This document shows positions 1 to 5,509 of a stretch of DNA of 13,575 bases, in pieces. The first letter of the stretch is position 1. Every line of letters begins with the position of its first letter. The notes below the pieces were generated by a model. That model saw only the letters and a program-made list of their open reading frames with translations, was not told where the DNA came from and ran no database searches. The DNA is from Candidatus Brocadia sp. (lineage in GTDB: Bacteria; Planctomycetota; Brocadiia; Brocadiales; Brocadiaceae), in NCBI GenBank assembly GCA_030837935.1, contig JAUQXU010000064.1, forward strand, positions 1 through 13,575, written 5' to 3'. A program made the translations under genes and the position numbers.

Positions 1-731
1 AAACGCAGTCGTAAAGGGGTGTGGAGTGAAAGAGTTATTTTGTTGTCGTTGTTTGAGGGAATTGTGTCTGATTTTATGACCTCCCCTTTGTCCCCTCCCT
101 CGCAAGGAGGGGATACGCTAGAAGATGTTTTTTGATATTGACTAGCTATGCCGCCAATTTCTATTCTCTGTTCTTTGAGAGATGCAAAATTTTGAGAATT
201 GAGTTGGCCGGCTCGTATGATAGGATAATTGCTGGTGAGTGTTTGGGTTTTATTATGGTAAATCTGGACCGCTTCGTTATCCAAACCTATGCCTTCGACC
301 TGCAGTAAGTCGTATGTGCCCCTGCCCTGTCCAATCCCCTGTTTTCCCAATTCACTAAAGGTGTAGATAAAATAGGGCAGGTAGTCTATGGCGTTGCCGA
401 TGAGGATCAGGTGGAAGGGGAATTCTTCGCCGGGTTCAAAGGCTTGTTTTTCGGTAATCGGTGGTTCGATGACAAAGGGGTGAGGCACTTTGGGATAGAG
501 CCGGAGCATTTTAGTATCTTCCGGAGGCGGCGTTTCAAAGATATAGGAATAGATACATTTCTGCTTCAGGAGACAGACATCACATGCCTTGTCCTTGATT
601 ACGCAAACGACCCGCTTAAAGGCATATCCAAAACCGCCACGAAAGGCTGAGCCTTTAAAGGTAGGAAAGCGTATGTGCTCTTTAGCGCAGATGGTGAATC
701 TGAATTTTGCCAGCCGAAATGTTTCGAGCAT
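1..731 (-). CDS. cas6: Cas6 family CRISPR pre-crRNA endoribonuclease, partial (C-terminus beyond the left edge)
   Basis: Cas6 cuts CRISPR precursor transcripts within the repeat to give crRNAs. The frame is open from an ATG at 729-731 to the window edge (243 codons plus two bases), so the gene is incomplete. Seen in the translation: 'FPTFKGSAFRGGFGYAFKR' (22-40), a cysteine cluster C50-x2-C53-x5-C59 leading into 'YIFETPPP' (63-70), a glycine-rich 'ELGKQGIGQGRGTYDLL' (127-143), and 'ITLSLHTPLRLR' (232-243). This order matches the Cas6 family of type I/III systems (PF10040-like). The first in-frame codon upstream that matters is a stop, and no other start lies between, so the ATG at 731 is the start; the ribosome site is weak. 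Residues about 206-217 are encoded by a palindromic repeat inserted in frame. No CRISPR array or other cas gene is in the window. Family call is good; activity cannot be judged without the C-terminus. Confidence 0.85.
   Translation of the reverse strand, partial: MLETFRLAKFRFTICAKEHIRFPTFKGSAFRGGFGYAFKRVVCVIKDKACDVCLLKQKCIYSYIFETPPPEDTKMLRLYPKVPHPFVIEPPITEKQAFEPGEEFPFHLILIGNAIDYLPYFIYTFSELGKQGIGQGRGTYDLLQVEGIGLDNEAVQIYHNKTQTLTSNYPIIRAGQLNSQNFASLKEQRIEIGGIASQYQKTSSSVSPPCEGGDKGEVIKSDTIPSNNDNKITLSLHTPLRLR
80..113. repeat. GC-rich palindromic repeat, copy 1 (inside cas6)
   Basis: The plus strand reads cctcccctttgtcccctcc followed by ctcgcaaggaggggat. The two halves pair as a hairpin. The same design, with the core ccttgcgaaggagggg, recurs at 4635-4670 and 4690-4735, and in a diverged form at 10558-10599. 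This copy sits in the cas6 reading frame and is translated as 'SPPCEGGDKGEV' without a stop. Confidence 0.8.
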
Positions 732-787
732 AGAAAACCTGTTAAATGTTGGTCTACTGCCATCGAAAGAAACTTCCTAAAGAGCAA

Positions 788-946
788 TCTGTCCGTAATA
801 TATGTACTTCAATGCGAAAAATCAATGGGAAAACAAAAATAGCCTGATATGCCATTTCCGGCATGCCAGACTACATTTTTACGTTACGAAAAATGCCTTA
901 AAATAACCGGAAAATAAAAGACTACAAGAAAACGTAAAAAAACACA
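788..946. other. Spacer between nitroreductase and cas6
   Basis: This AT-rich stretch separates two minus-strand genes and holds no ORF or CRISPR-like repeat. On the minus strand a weak hairpin (ATGCC, six-base loop, GGCAT, about 850-866) is followed by a short T run about ten bases on. It could be a weak terminator for the nitroreductase, with the cas6 promoter further downstream, but neither is clear. Confidence 0.3.
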
Positions 947-1573
947 TCAAGAAGCCTCGTATTTTTCATAATAAACAATCTTTTTAAGATCAAATCTTGG
1001 TCTTTGGGATGGTTCTTCGGCGGGATAGCCTACGGGAAGCAATGCAATAATCTCTATATCGTTTGGGATTTCGAGTATTTCTTTGACCTTGTTATCATCA
1101 AACCATCTTACCCAACACGTTCCCAACCCCAACTCCACAGCCTGAAGGACGATGTGTTCAATGGCTATATCGGTATTTCCTGTGGCGGCAATCAGCAGAT
1201 GCCATTTCATGTCGGCGCTCATTCCACCTTTTTTTAATGATGGTACAAAGACCTCACGGGTCTTTGCCGGTAATGCACCTGCTGCAATGAGTTCATCAAT
1301 CCGTTCAGGAAATTCACCAAATGCCTTGATATCTGCGCAACAGGCAATGATTGCCGGCGCCTGTCCAACGTGACGCTGATTATACGAGGCGGTTTGTAAT
1401 CTTTGTCTTGTATCAGTATCTTTTACTACGATAAATCTCCACGGCTGTGTGTTGGAACCTGATGGAGCAAGACGTGCACTATCTAACAGTTGCAATAGTA
1501 AATCGTCAGATACAGGATCTGGCTTGAACTTTCTGATACTGCGGCGTTTATTAATTGCCTCTCGAACGTTCAT
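947..1573 (-). CDS. Nitroreductase family FMN-dependent oxidoreductase
   Basis: A 208-residue protein of usual length for the family. These enzymes bind FMN, form dimers and use NAD(P)H to reduce nitro compounds, quinones or related substrates in the cytoplasm. Visible motifs are the N-terminal FMN-phosphate segment 'RRSIRKF' (10-16), 'PSGSNTQPWRFIVV' (37-50), and the C-terminal 'GLGTCWVRWF' (149-158) with 'IALLPVGYP' (176-184). The ATG at 1571-1573 has an AAGGA-like site about 13 bases upstream, which is long spacing. The gene is divergent from the macrodomain gene and lies upstream of cas6 on the same strand, 215 bases away. The physiological substrate cannot be told from sequence. Confidence 0.9.
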   Translation of the reverse strand: MNVREAINKRRSIRKFKPDPVSDDLLLQLLDSARLAPSGSNTQPWRFIVVKDTDTRQRLQTASYNQRHVGQAPAIIACCADIKAFGEFPERIDELIAAGALPAKTREVFVPSLKKGGMSADMKWHLLIAATGNTDIAIEHIVLQAVELGLGTCWVRWFDDNKVKEILEIPNDIEIIALLPVGYPAEEPSQRPRFDLKKIVYYEKYEAS

Positions 1574-1863
1574 AATTTATGATCATTCCTTTATTGTATG
1601 TTTTCATTTTAGATTAAACTGTTGTATCTTGCGTTGTTTAACTTGTAATTATAAGGTAAAATTTGTCAAATTATTTCATAAGACTTTTAAGATTTCAAGA
1701 CTTTTATGCTTGACAATCATATTTAAATGAATTCCAATAGCCAGTAAATGTATGAATATTGCTAATCGGTTCTGAAAAGATCTGAAAATTAAAAATTCAC
1801 AATGGTTTTATCAAATCGTATGGTATTGGTTTATCGAGGTTTTGTATTTTTTTTAATGCATGT
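1574..1863. promoter_or_regulatory. Divergent AT-rich intergenic region
   Basis: About 290 bases separate the nitroreductase (minus) from the macrodomain operon (plus). Promoters for both units should lie here. A TTGACA hexamer is at 1710-1715 but has only a poor -10 candidate behind it. No repeat or convincing small gene is visible. Confidence 0.35.
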
Positions 1864-2409
1864 ATGGTAAAGGTTAACATAAACAAATCAGTTTTAAAGC
1901 TTATTGAGGGCGATATTACAGAACAGGAAACGGATGCCATTGTTAATGCTGCAAATACAAGCCTTTTAGGTGGTGGCGGGGTAGATGGGGCGATCCATAG
2001 GGCAGGAGGACCCAAGATCCTGGAGGAATGCAAGAGCTTGGGAGGATGTCCAACAGGAGAGGCACGTATAACCACGGGCGGGAATTTGAAAGCAAGGTAC
2101 GTAATTCACACTGTAGGTCCGGTTTACTCCGGGGGAAGGCATCATGAGGCGGAACTGCTGGCAAACGCATACAAAAACAGTCTCTTTCTCGCCTCTCAAC
2201 ACAAACTCAGAAGCGTGTCATTCCCATCCATCAGTACCGGCGCCTATGGCTATCCAATTCATGAGGCCGCCACGATTGCCTTACAGACAATAATAGACTA
2301 TGTAAATACCCATGCTGACATTCAAGAGGTACGTTTCGTGCTTTTCGATCTGAAGGCATATCGGGTTTACGAGAAGACTTTATACGAAATCAGGAAGCAA
2401 AACGCGTAA
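1864..2409 (+). CDS. Macrodomain protein, probable O-acetyl-ADP-ribose deacetylase / ADP-ribosyl hydrolase
   Basis: A 181-residue single macrodomain of the YmdB/MacroD type. Such proteins bind ADP-ribose and hydrolyse O-acetyl-ADP-ribose or remove ADP-ribose from proteins. Diagnostic sequence: 'GDIT' (16-19), 'DAIVNAAN' (24-31), the glycine loop with the catalytic-type Asp 'GGGGVDGAIHRAGG' (36-49, D41), and the phosphate-binding loop 'PSISTGAYGYP' (121-131). The length is normal for a stand-alone enzyme. No clear Shine-Dalgarno site precedes the ATG. The stop is only four bases before the histidine kinase start, so the two genes are very likely co-transcribed. The reaction is inferred from the family; the link to signalling is inferred from position. 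Confidence 0.93.
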   Translation: MVKVNINKSVLKLIEGDITEQETDAIVNAANTSLLGGGGVDGAIHRAGGPKILEECKSLGGCPTGEARITTGGNLKARYVIHTVGPVYSGGRHHEAELLANAYKNSLFLASQHKLRSVSFPSISTGAYGYPIHEAATIALQTIIDYVNTHADIQEVRFVLFDLKAYRVYEKTLYEIRKQNA

Positions 2410-2413
2410 ATCC

Positions 2414-4045
2414 ATGTTCATTCATAAAAAAGAGATTATCCTCAATATTAATAGAATTATCTTTTCGAGTCTTGATATAAAAGAAGTTTATCAAAGCATG
2501 AGCAATGAACTTTTAAAAGTGATCGACTTTGACCGGCTGAGTGTCACTCTTATTACTGAGGATAATAACTTATATGAGAACTTTGTGTTATCAAAGGATT
2601 ATGAATACACGGCACTGAAAGAAGGAGTCTTATATCCCATGGAAGGAAGCCTCATGAAACGGGTGGTACAATTTCGTGAACCAGTGATCGTAGAAGATAC
2701 GTCGAAAGGGAGATTTCTTACGGATACCGTGCTATTTAGAGAGGGGATTCGTTCAAGGCTGGGGTTTCCTCTTGAATATAAAGGAACGGTTGTTGGCAGT
2801 GTAAATTTTGGGAGTAAGCGAAAGGACTATTATTCAAAGAAGCATATCAATTTTTTTTCACAAATTGCTCCTCAATTGGCTATGGCAATTGAAAATACAC
2901 GACTTTTCAACAAAATTAAGGAGGCAGAGGAAAAATATAGAACGATTATTGAGAGTTCGCCGGATATTATCTTTGAGTGTAAAAAGGATGGAGTGTTTTC
3001 CCTGATGAGTCCTTCTGTGGAAAAGATTACCGGCTATTCCGTCGATCATTTTTATGATAATCACGGATATGGACTCTCCTTATGTCATGCTGAGGACCAG
3101 GACAGGGTCCAACGTGAGATCCTCCAGGTATTGCATGGATTAAACAATAGTTCGATGGATCTTGAGTTTCGGGTTATTCACAAACAGGGTAAGGTTATTT
3201 GGTTGTCACTTGAGGTACTTCCAATTAAGGAAGGGAATAGCATAATTGGCAGTGAGGGTTTTTGTCGCGATATTACAGAAAGAAAGAAATTGGAGGAATT
3301 AAAGGACAATCTGATCCGTGATGTTACGCATGAGCTCAAGACGCCCGTTGCCAAGATAGAGATGGCTGTTGATATGTTCGAGCGTTCTGTTGAGACGGGG
3401 AATAAAAACACACCCGGAAAGAGTTCGCAGATCCACGAAATACTCAGAAATAATGTTAACCGTTTAAAGAATTCAATTAAGAATATCCTCGATATATCCA
3501 AGTTAGAATCAGGAATGGAGACGTTTAAACTATCCGACGTTTCACTCGCCGATATAGTAAAACAGATTGCCAGTGAGATGAAGGATGCTGCCGGCAGAAA
3601 AGGGATAGTTATTCTGTATCAAATACCTTCTCACATCCCTTTAATTAAAGCAGACCGCGATAAGATATACCATGTGATAGCGCACCTGGTCGATAATGCT
3701 ATAAAGTTTACGGAACAGGGGGAAATTAGCATATCAGCAAGGCTAGTCCCTGATGAAGTAGAAATAACGGTAGAAGATACAGGCAGAGGCATGGATGAGG
3801 AAACAAAAAAAAGAGTATTTGAAAAGTTTTATAAAGAAACACCTTCAGCATATGGGTCAGGAATTGGACTCACGATTTGCAAGCATATCGTGGAGATGCA
3901 TAGAGGCAGGATTTGGGTAGAGTCCGAGGGAAAAGGAAAAGGGTCGCAGGTTAAGTTTGTTTTACCGATAACAGCAGGTTATCCTTTGGGCTCTTCTGGT
4001 CATACCAAAACGGTGCCCTGCTATGCGAAGCCGAAGTGTGAATAA
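2414..4045 (+). CDS. GAF-PAS sensor histidine kinase
   Basis: A 543-residue protein with no predicted membrane segment, so probably cytoplasmic. Order: GAF domain (about 10-165), short coiled linker (162-175), PAS domain (about 175-290, ending 'GFCRDITERKKLEEL'), HisKA dimerisation domain with phospho-acceptor His306 in 'DVTHELKTP' (303-311), and HATPase_c domain. The last has the N box 'HLVDNAIKFT' (Asn428), G1 box 'DTGRGM' (455-460), F box 'FEKFYKE' and G2 box 'GSGIGLTI' (481-488). All catalytic boxes are intact. The last 24 residues, after 'VKFVLPI', look unconserved. It starts four bases after the macrodomain stop without an evident ribosome site, which suggests translational coupling. 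The next gene, a response regulator, is the likely partner. The ligand of the GAF/PAS region is unknown. Confidence 0.93.
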   Translation: MFIHKKEIILNINRIIFSSLDIKEVYQSMSNELLKVIDFDRLSVTLITEDNNLYENFVLSKDYEYTALKEGVLYPMEGSLMKRVVQFREPVIVEDTSKGRFLTDTVLFREGIRSRLGFPLEYKGTVVGSVNFGSKRKDYYSKKHINFFSQIAPQLAMAIENTRLFNKIKEAEEKYRTIIESSPDIIFECKKDGVFSLMSPSVEKITGYSVDHFYDNHGYGLSLCHAEDQDRVQREILQVLHGLNNSSMDLEFRVIHKQGKVIWLSLEVLPIKEGNSIIGSEGFCRDITERKKLEELKDNLIRDVTHELKTPVAKIEMAVDMFERSVETGNKNTPGKSSQIHEILRNNVNRLKNSIKNILDISKLESGMETFKLSDVSLADIVKQIASEMKDAAGRKGIVILYQIPSHIPLIKADRDKIYHVIAHLVDNAIKFTEQGEISISARLVPDEVEITVEDTGRGMDEETKKRVFEKFYKETPSAYGSGIGLTICKHIVEMHRGRIWVESEGKGKGSQVKFVLPITAGYPLGSSGHTKTVPCYAKPKCE

Positions 4046-4169
4046 GAATTTGACATTGGAGTTTCAACAATAAATTCTCTGCTGCTTTTGGGGGGGGGTA
4101 AAAAGCCTTGTTAAAAAAAGAAGTTTCAACGAATATTCCTAACAATCTTTTCAAAGGAGTTGGAAAGAA
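4046..4169 (+). promoter_or_regulatory. Kinase-regulator spacer with G9 tract and repeated AGTTTCAAC
   Basis: This 124-base gap holds TTGACA at 4050-4055, with TAAATT 15 bases after it as a possible internal promoter. Two copies of AGTTTCAAC lie at 4060-4068 and 4122-4130. A run of nine G occupies 4090-4098. A good ribosome site, AAAGGAG, is at 4153-4159, ten bases before the regulator ATG. The regulator may therefore be transcribed separately as well as from the operon promoter. Confidence 0.4.
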
Positions 4170-4538
4170 ATGACTGATTTATTGATTATAGAAGATGACC
4201 TTGAAATGCAGGAATTTTATAAGGACATGTTGCAGGGAGAACAATTTACCATTAGCCTTGCCTCAAATGCAGATGAGGGGCTTAAAAAAACAAAGGAAAA
4301 GAAATATGATTTGGTGATCCTGGACATCCTCATGGAAGGAATTACAGGAGACAGGGTGTTTGCTACCCTGAGAAAGGATAGCCGATATAAGGAAGTTCCC
4401 ATCATTATGGCTTCTGCACTGGATGAAAAGATGTACCGATGCTTTCAAGCATTAGGAAATGTATCTTTCCTGGAGAAGCCATTTAATAAAGAAAGACTCT
4501 TAGGTGAGATAACAAAAAGAATCGGAAGCCAGAAATAG
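4170..4538 (+). CDS. Single-domain response regulator (CheY-like receiver)
   Basis: A 122-residue stand-alone receiver with no output domain. Conserved residues are present: acidic pair D9/D10 in 'IIEDD', phospho-acceptor D52 in 'LVILDILMEG', S82 in 'IIMASA', and K103-P104 in 'FLEKPF'. It follows the GAF-PAS kinase by 124 bases and is the likely phosphotransfer partner. It may pass the signal to another protein by direct contact, since it cannot bind DNA through a known domain. The start is fixed by AAAGGAG at 4153-4159. Confidence 0.93.
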   Translation: MTDLLIIEDDLEMQEFYKDMLQGEQFTISLASNADEGLKKTKEKKYDLVILDILMEGITGDRVFATLRKDSRYKEVPIIMASALDEKMYRCFQALGNVSFLEKPFNKERLLGEITKRIGSQK

Positions 4539-4593
4539 CGCCGTAGTTTAAAAATGATTCAGGGACTGTTGAAAATAGGTGGTATCGGCGCTA
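4536..4593 (+). other. Long-loop inverted repeat at the response regulator stop
   Basis: TAGCGCCG (4536-4543, overlapping the stop codon) and CGGCGCTA (4586-4593) are perfect 8-base complements separated by 42 bases, followed by TGGTTTTATCC. It could shape the 3' end of the operon transcript. The long loop and lack of a T run make an intrinsic terminator doubtful. Confidence 0.25.
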
Positions 4594-4634
4594 TGGTTTT
4601 ATCCTGTAAAAACTTCTTTTTTTCAAGTTTTATG

Positions 4635-4670
4635 CCTCCCCTTTATCTGCTCCTTGCGAAGGAGGAAATC
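4635..4670. repeat. GC-rich palindromic repeat, copy 2
   Basis: The sequence cctcccctttatctgctcc is followed by ttgcgaaggagga. It matches copies 1 and 3, with decay in the right arm (ggaggaaat instead of ggaggggat). Confidence 0.7.
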
Positions 4671-4689
4671 GGAAAGAGATTGTTTTTTA

Positions 4690-4735
4690 CCTCCCCTTTC
4701 TTCCCCTCCTTGCGAAGGAGGGGATTGAGGGGTGG
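4690..4735. repeat. GC-rich palindromic repeat, copy 3
   Basis: The sequence cctcccctttcttcccctcc is followed by ttgcgaaggaggggattgag and then gggtgg. This is the most complete copy in the window, with arms that pair around TTGCGAA. It lies only 19 bases after copy 2 in the same orientation, so the pair forms a short tandem cluster downstream of the response regulator. Confidence 0.75.
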
Positions 4736-4826
4736 TTGTCTTTGGTTGCTGCTATGCCTTATGCGCCTGCGATATGGTCTGTTACTTAATATTGTGCTTT
4801 TCTTCGACCAGACGTTGTTTAATACT

Positions 4827-4863
4827 AAACGTGTTCATTCATTGTGATTTATTAAAAATATGA
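4827..4863 (-). repeat. Dispersed repeat end module, inverted copy of 11754-11790
   Basis: These 37 bases are an exact reverse complement of 11754-11790. The module contains GTTCATTCATTGTGATTT (4833-4850 on the plus strand). It is the left boundary of the composite element 4827-5129. Confidence 0.85.
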
Positions 4864-4871
4864 AAACAAGA

Positions 4872-4900
4872 ACCCCGAAGGGGTAAAATGATTATAGATG
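4872..4900 (+). repeat. REP-type hairpin 1
   Basis: ACCCC-GAA-GGGGT (4872-4884) is followed by the tail AAAATGATTATAGATG. The 13-base core AAATGATTATAGA (4886-4898) recurs inverted at 5020-5032, making hairpins 1 and 4 an outer inverted pair. Confidence 0.7.
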
Positions 4901-4922
4901 AAAAAACCGAAAACAACACCCA

Positions 4923-4945
4923 ATCCCAAGGGGATGACATAATGG
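4923..4945 (+). repeat. REP-type hairpin 2
   Basis: ATCCC-AAG-GGGAT (4923-4935) is followed by GACATAATGG, a diverged form of the REP 1 tail. It pairs with inverted hairpin 3. Confidence 0.55.
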
Positions 4946-4970
4946 ATACGCCGGGCATTTCACGGGAAAA

Positions 4971-4993
4971 CGATTATATCACCCCTTAGGGGT
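4971..4993 (-). repeat. REP-type hairpin 3 (inverted)
   Basis: Read on the minus strand, ACCCC-TAA-GGGGT is followed by GATATAATCG. It is the inverted partner of hairpin 2. Confidence 0.55.
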
Positions 4994-5017
4994 TTATCGT
5001 CGGGTTTTTTATGCTAT

Positions 5018-5046
5018 CGTCTATAATCATTTCATCCCTACGGGAT
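5018..5046 (-). repeat. REP-type hairpin 4 (inverted)
   Basis: Read on the minus strand, ATCCC-GTA-GGGAT is followed by GAAATGATTATAGACGA. It is the inverted partner of hairpin 1. AAAAAACCGA (4901-4910) against TCGGGTTTTTT (5000-5010) extends the outer inverted repeat inward. Confidence 0.7.
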
Positions 5047-5048
5047 TT

Positions 5049-5129
5049 ATAGCGCTTTAATCGAATAGTATTAAATCTATCGTTAGGAATTTCAAAATAA
5101 AATCACAATCTATGAACCTTCTCAGTATA
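5049..5129 (-). repeat. 81-base dispersed repeat, copy A (inverse of 13495-13575)
   Basis: Aligned by eye, these 81 bases match the reverse complement of 13495-13575 with six substitutions and no gaps. On the minus strand the copy begins with the tag TATACTGAGAAGGTTCATA (5129-5111), which also occurs at 11740-11758. Confidence 0.88.
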
Positions 5130-5174
5130 ATCATGTAGGAATATTCATTTTATTTAAGCGGGTTTCATAGTGGC

Positions 5175-5270
5175 ATGGATAAACTTTGTTTGTCCGTGTC
5201 CGTGCCTATCTTGACTGCATTTGCTACCTGGGTTTATTTGGCTGGATGGGCGATTGATCCAGCCGAGTAA
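5175..5270 (+). CDS. Possible 31-residue single-pass membrane peptide
   Basis: The ATG at 5175 opens a 31-codon frame closed by TAA at 5268-5270. After 'MDKL' the peptide is a hydrophobic stretch of about 22 residues (CLSVSVPILTAF... to ...LAGWAI), ending in the polar tail 'DPAE', as expected for one membrane helix. It ends 25 bases before the zinc-ribbon gene, so the two could be co-transcribed. The ribosome site is weak (GCGGG further upstream, no AGGAGG), and the length is close to chance. No family recognised. Confidence 0.3.
   Translation: MDKLCLSVSVPILTAFATWVYLAGWAIDPAE
5240..5264 (+). promoter_or_regulatory. Eight-base hairpin upstream of the zinc-ribbon gene
   Basis: GGCTGGAT (5240-5247) and ATCCAGCC (5257-5264) are perfectly complementary around a nine-base loop. 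The hairpin covers the end of the possible 31-residue ORF and lies about 30 bases before the zinc-ribbon GTG. It could control coupling or initiation there. No known riboswitch class is recognised. Confidence 0.3.
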
Positions 5271-5295
5271 AATACCATTTTAGAAAGGAGAAGAT

Positions 5296-5457
5296 GTGAA
5301 GAGGATTGGACATTGGAGCAAGAACCCTAAAGGGGTTTTTTTTGATGAAAGTCACACGCTGAAGACATATTGGGACGAGGAAAAGTATTGTTTCCGATGC
5401 GGAAATTGTAATACAGAAATCAAAGAAGGAGTTGTTTGTAAATGTGCAAAGAACTAA
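5296..5457 (+). CDS. Small zinc-ribbon-like protein (53 residues)
   Basis: A GTG at 5296-5298 follows the strong ribosome site AGAAAGGAG (5282-5290) by five bases; the nearby ATG at 5294 is followed directly by TGA and is not usable. The C-terminal half carries five cysteines, 'CFRCGNC' (32-38), C48 and C50, in a layout like a zinc ribbon or treble-clef knuckle. The N-terminal half, 'VKRIGHWSKNPKGVFFDESH', is polar and basic. Small proteins of this kind often bind zinc and may contact nucleic acid or a partner protein; no specific family is recognised. The codons for 'NPKGVFF' form a hairpin plus T8 that resembles a terminator. It converges on the lipoprotein gene across a shared hairpin. The good ribosome site and cysteine pattern support a real gene. 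Confidence 0.6.
   Translation: MKRIGHWSKNPKGVFFDESHTLKTYWDEEKYCFRCGNCNTEIKEGVVCKCAKN
5323..5343 (+). terminator. Terminator-like hairpin within the zinc-ribbon coding sequence
   Basis: AACCC (5323-5327) pairs with GGGTT (5333-5337), and a run of eight T covers 5336-5343. The stem is short but the layout is that of an intrinsic terminator or attenuator, about 30 bases into the gene. It could also be a decayed relative of the ACCCC-GAA-GGGGT hairpins at 4872-5046. Confidence 0.35.
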
Positions 5458-5479
5458 ATCACAAATAATTCTAACAGGA

Positions 5480-5503
5480 AGAGACGCATTGTAATGCGTC
5501 TCT
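5480..5503. terminator. Probable bidirectional terminator hairpin
   Basis: AGAGACGCATT (5480-5490) and AATGCGTCTCT (5493-5503) are perfect 11-base complements with a two-base spacer, so the outer nine pairs close a small loop. It sits between the convergent zinc-ribbon and lipoprotein genes, where a shared terminator is expected. There is no long T run on either side, so it may equally be a dispersed palindrome. Confidence 0.55.
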
Positions 5504-5509
5504 CCACAT

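Larger units (their letters stand above)
4833..5118. mobile_element. MITE-like composite element carrying nested REP hairpins
   Basis: The ends are imperfect terminal inverted repeats. The left end is GTTCATTCATTGTGATTT-ATT (4833-4853) and the right end, read on the minus strand, is GTTCATAGATTGTGATTTTATT (5118-5097). The roughly 285-base interior encodes no protein; it holds four REP-type hairpins. The 6-mer TATGAA occurs at 4859-4864 and again at 5111-5116. At 11740-11790 the two flanks of this segment are joined directly with a single TATGAA, as in an empty site. The right 81 bases recur inverted at 13495-13575. This suggests a non-autonomous element moved by a transposase elsewhere. Boundaries are uncertain. 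Confidence 0.5.

Noticed and set aside
411..787. Three short ORFs on both strands (79, 63 and 62 residues)
   Set aside because: They overlap the well-supported cas6 frame or its immediate upstream region, and show no domain or ribosome site.
1..946. Search for a CRISPR array or leader beside cas6
   Set aside because: No evenly spaced direct repeat was seen here or elsewhere in the window. The dispersed GTTCAT...ATTGTGATTT modules are too few and are inverted, not arrayed.
1004..1730. Plus-strand ORFs of 77, 73 and 93 residues
   Set aside because: The first two are shadows of the nitroreductase. The third overlaps its start and runs into AT-rich intergenic sequence.
1710..1738. TTGACA as a sigma-70-type promoter for the macrodomain operon
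   Set aside because: The bases 16-18 positions downstream give no acceptable -10 box, and the start codon is about 150 bases away.
4554..4847. 97-residue plus-strand ORF with hydrophobic segments
   Set aside because: It runs through both copies of the GC-rich palindrome ('PSLRRRGLRGG' is its translation) and into the dispersed repeat. No family resemblance and no ribosome site.
5130..5295. Possible riboswitch upstream of the zinc-ribbon gene
   Set aside because: Apart from one 8-base hairpin, no conserved core of a known riboswitch was recognised, and a small ORF explains part of the region.
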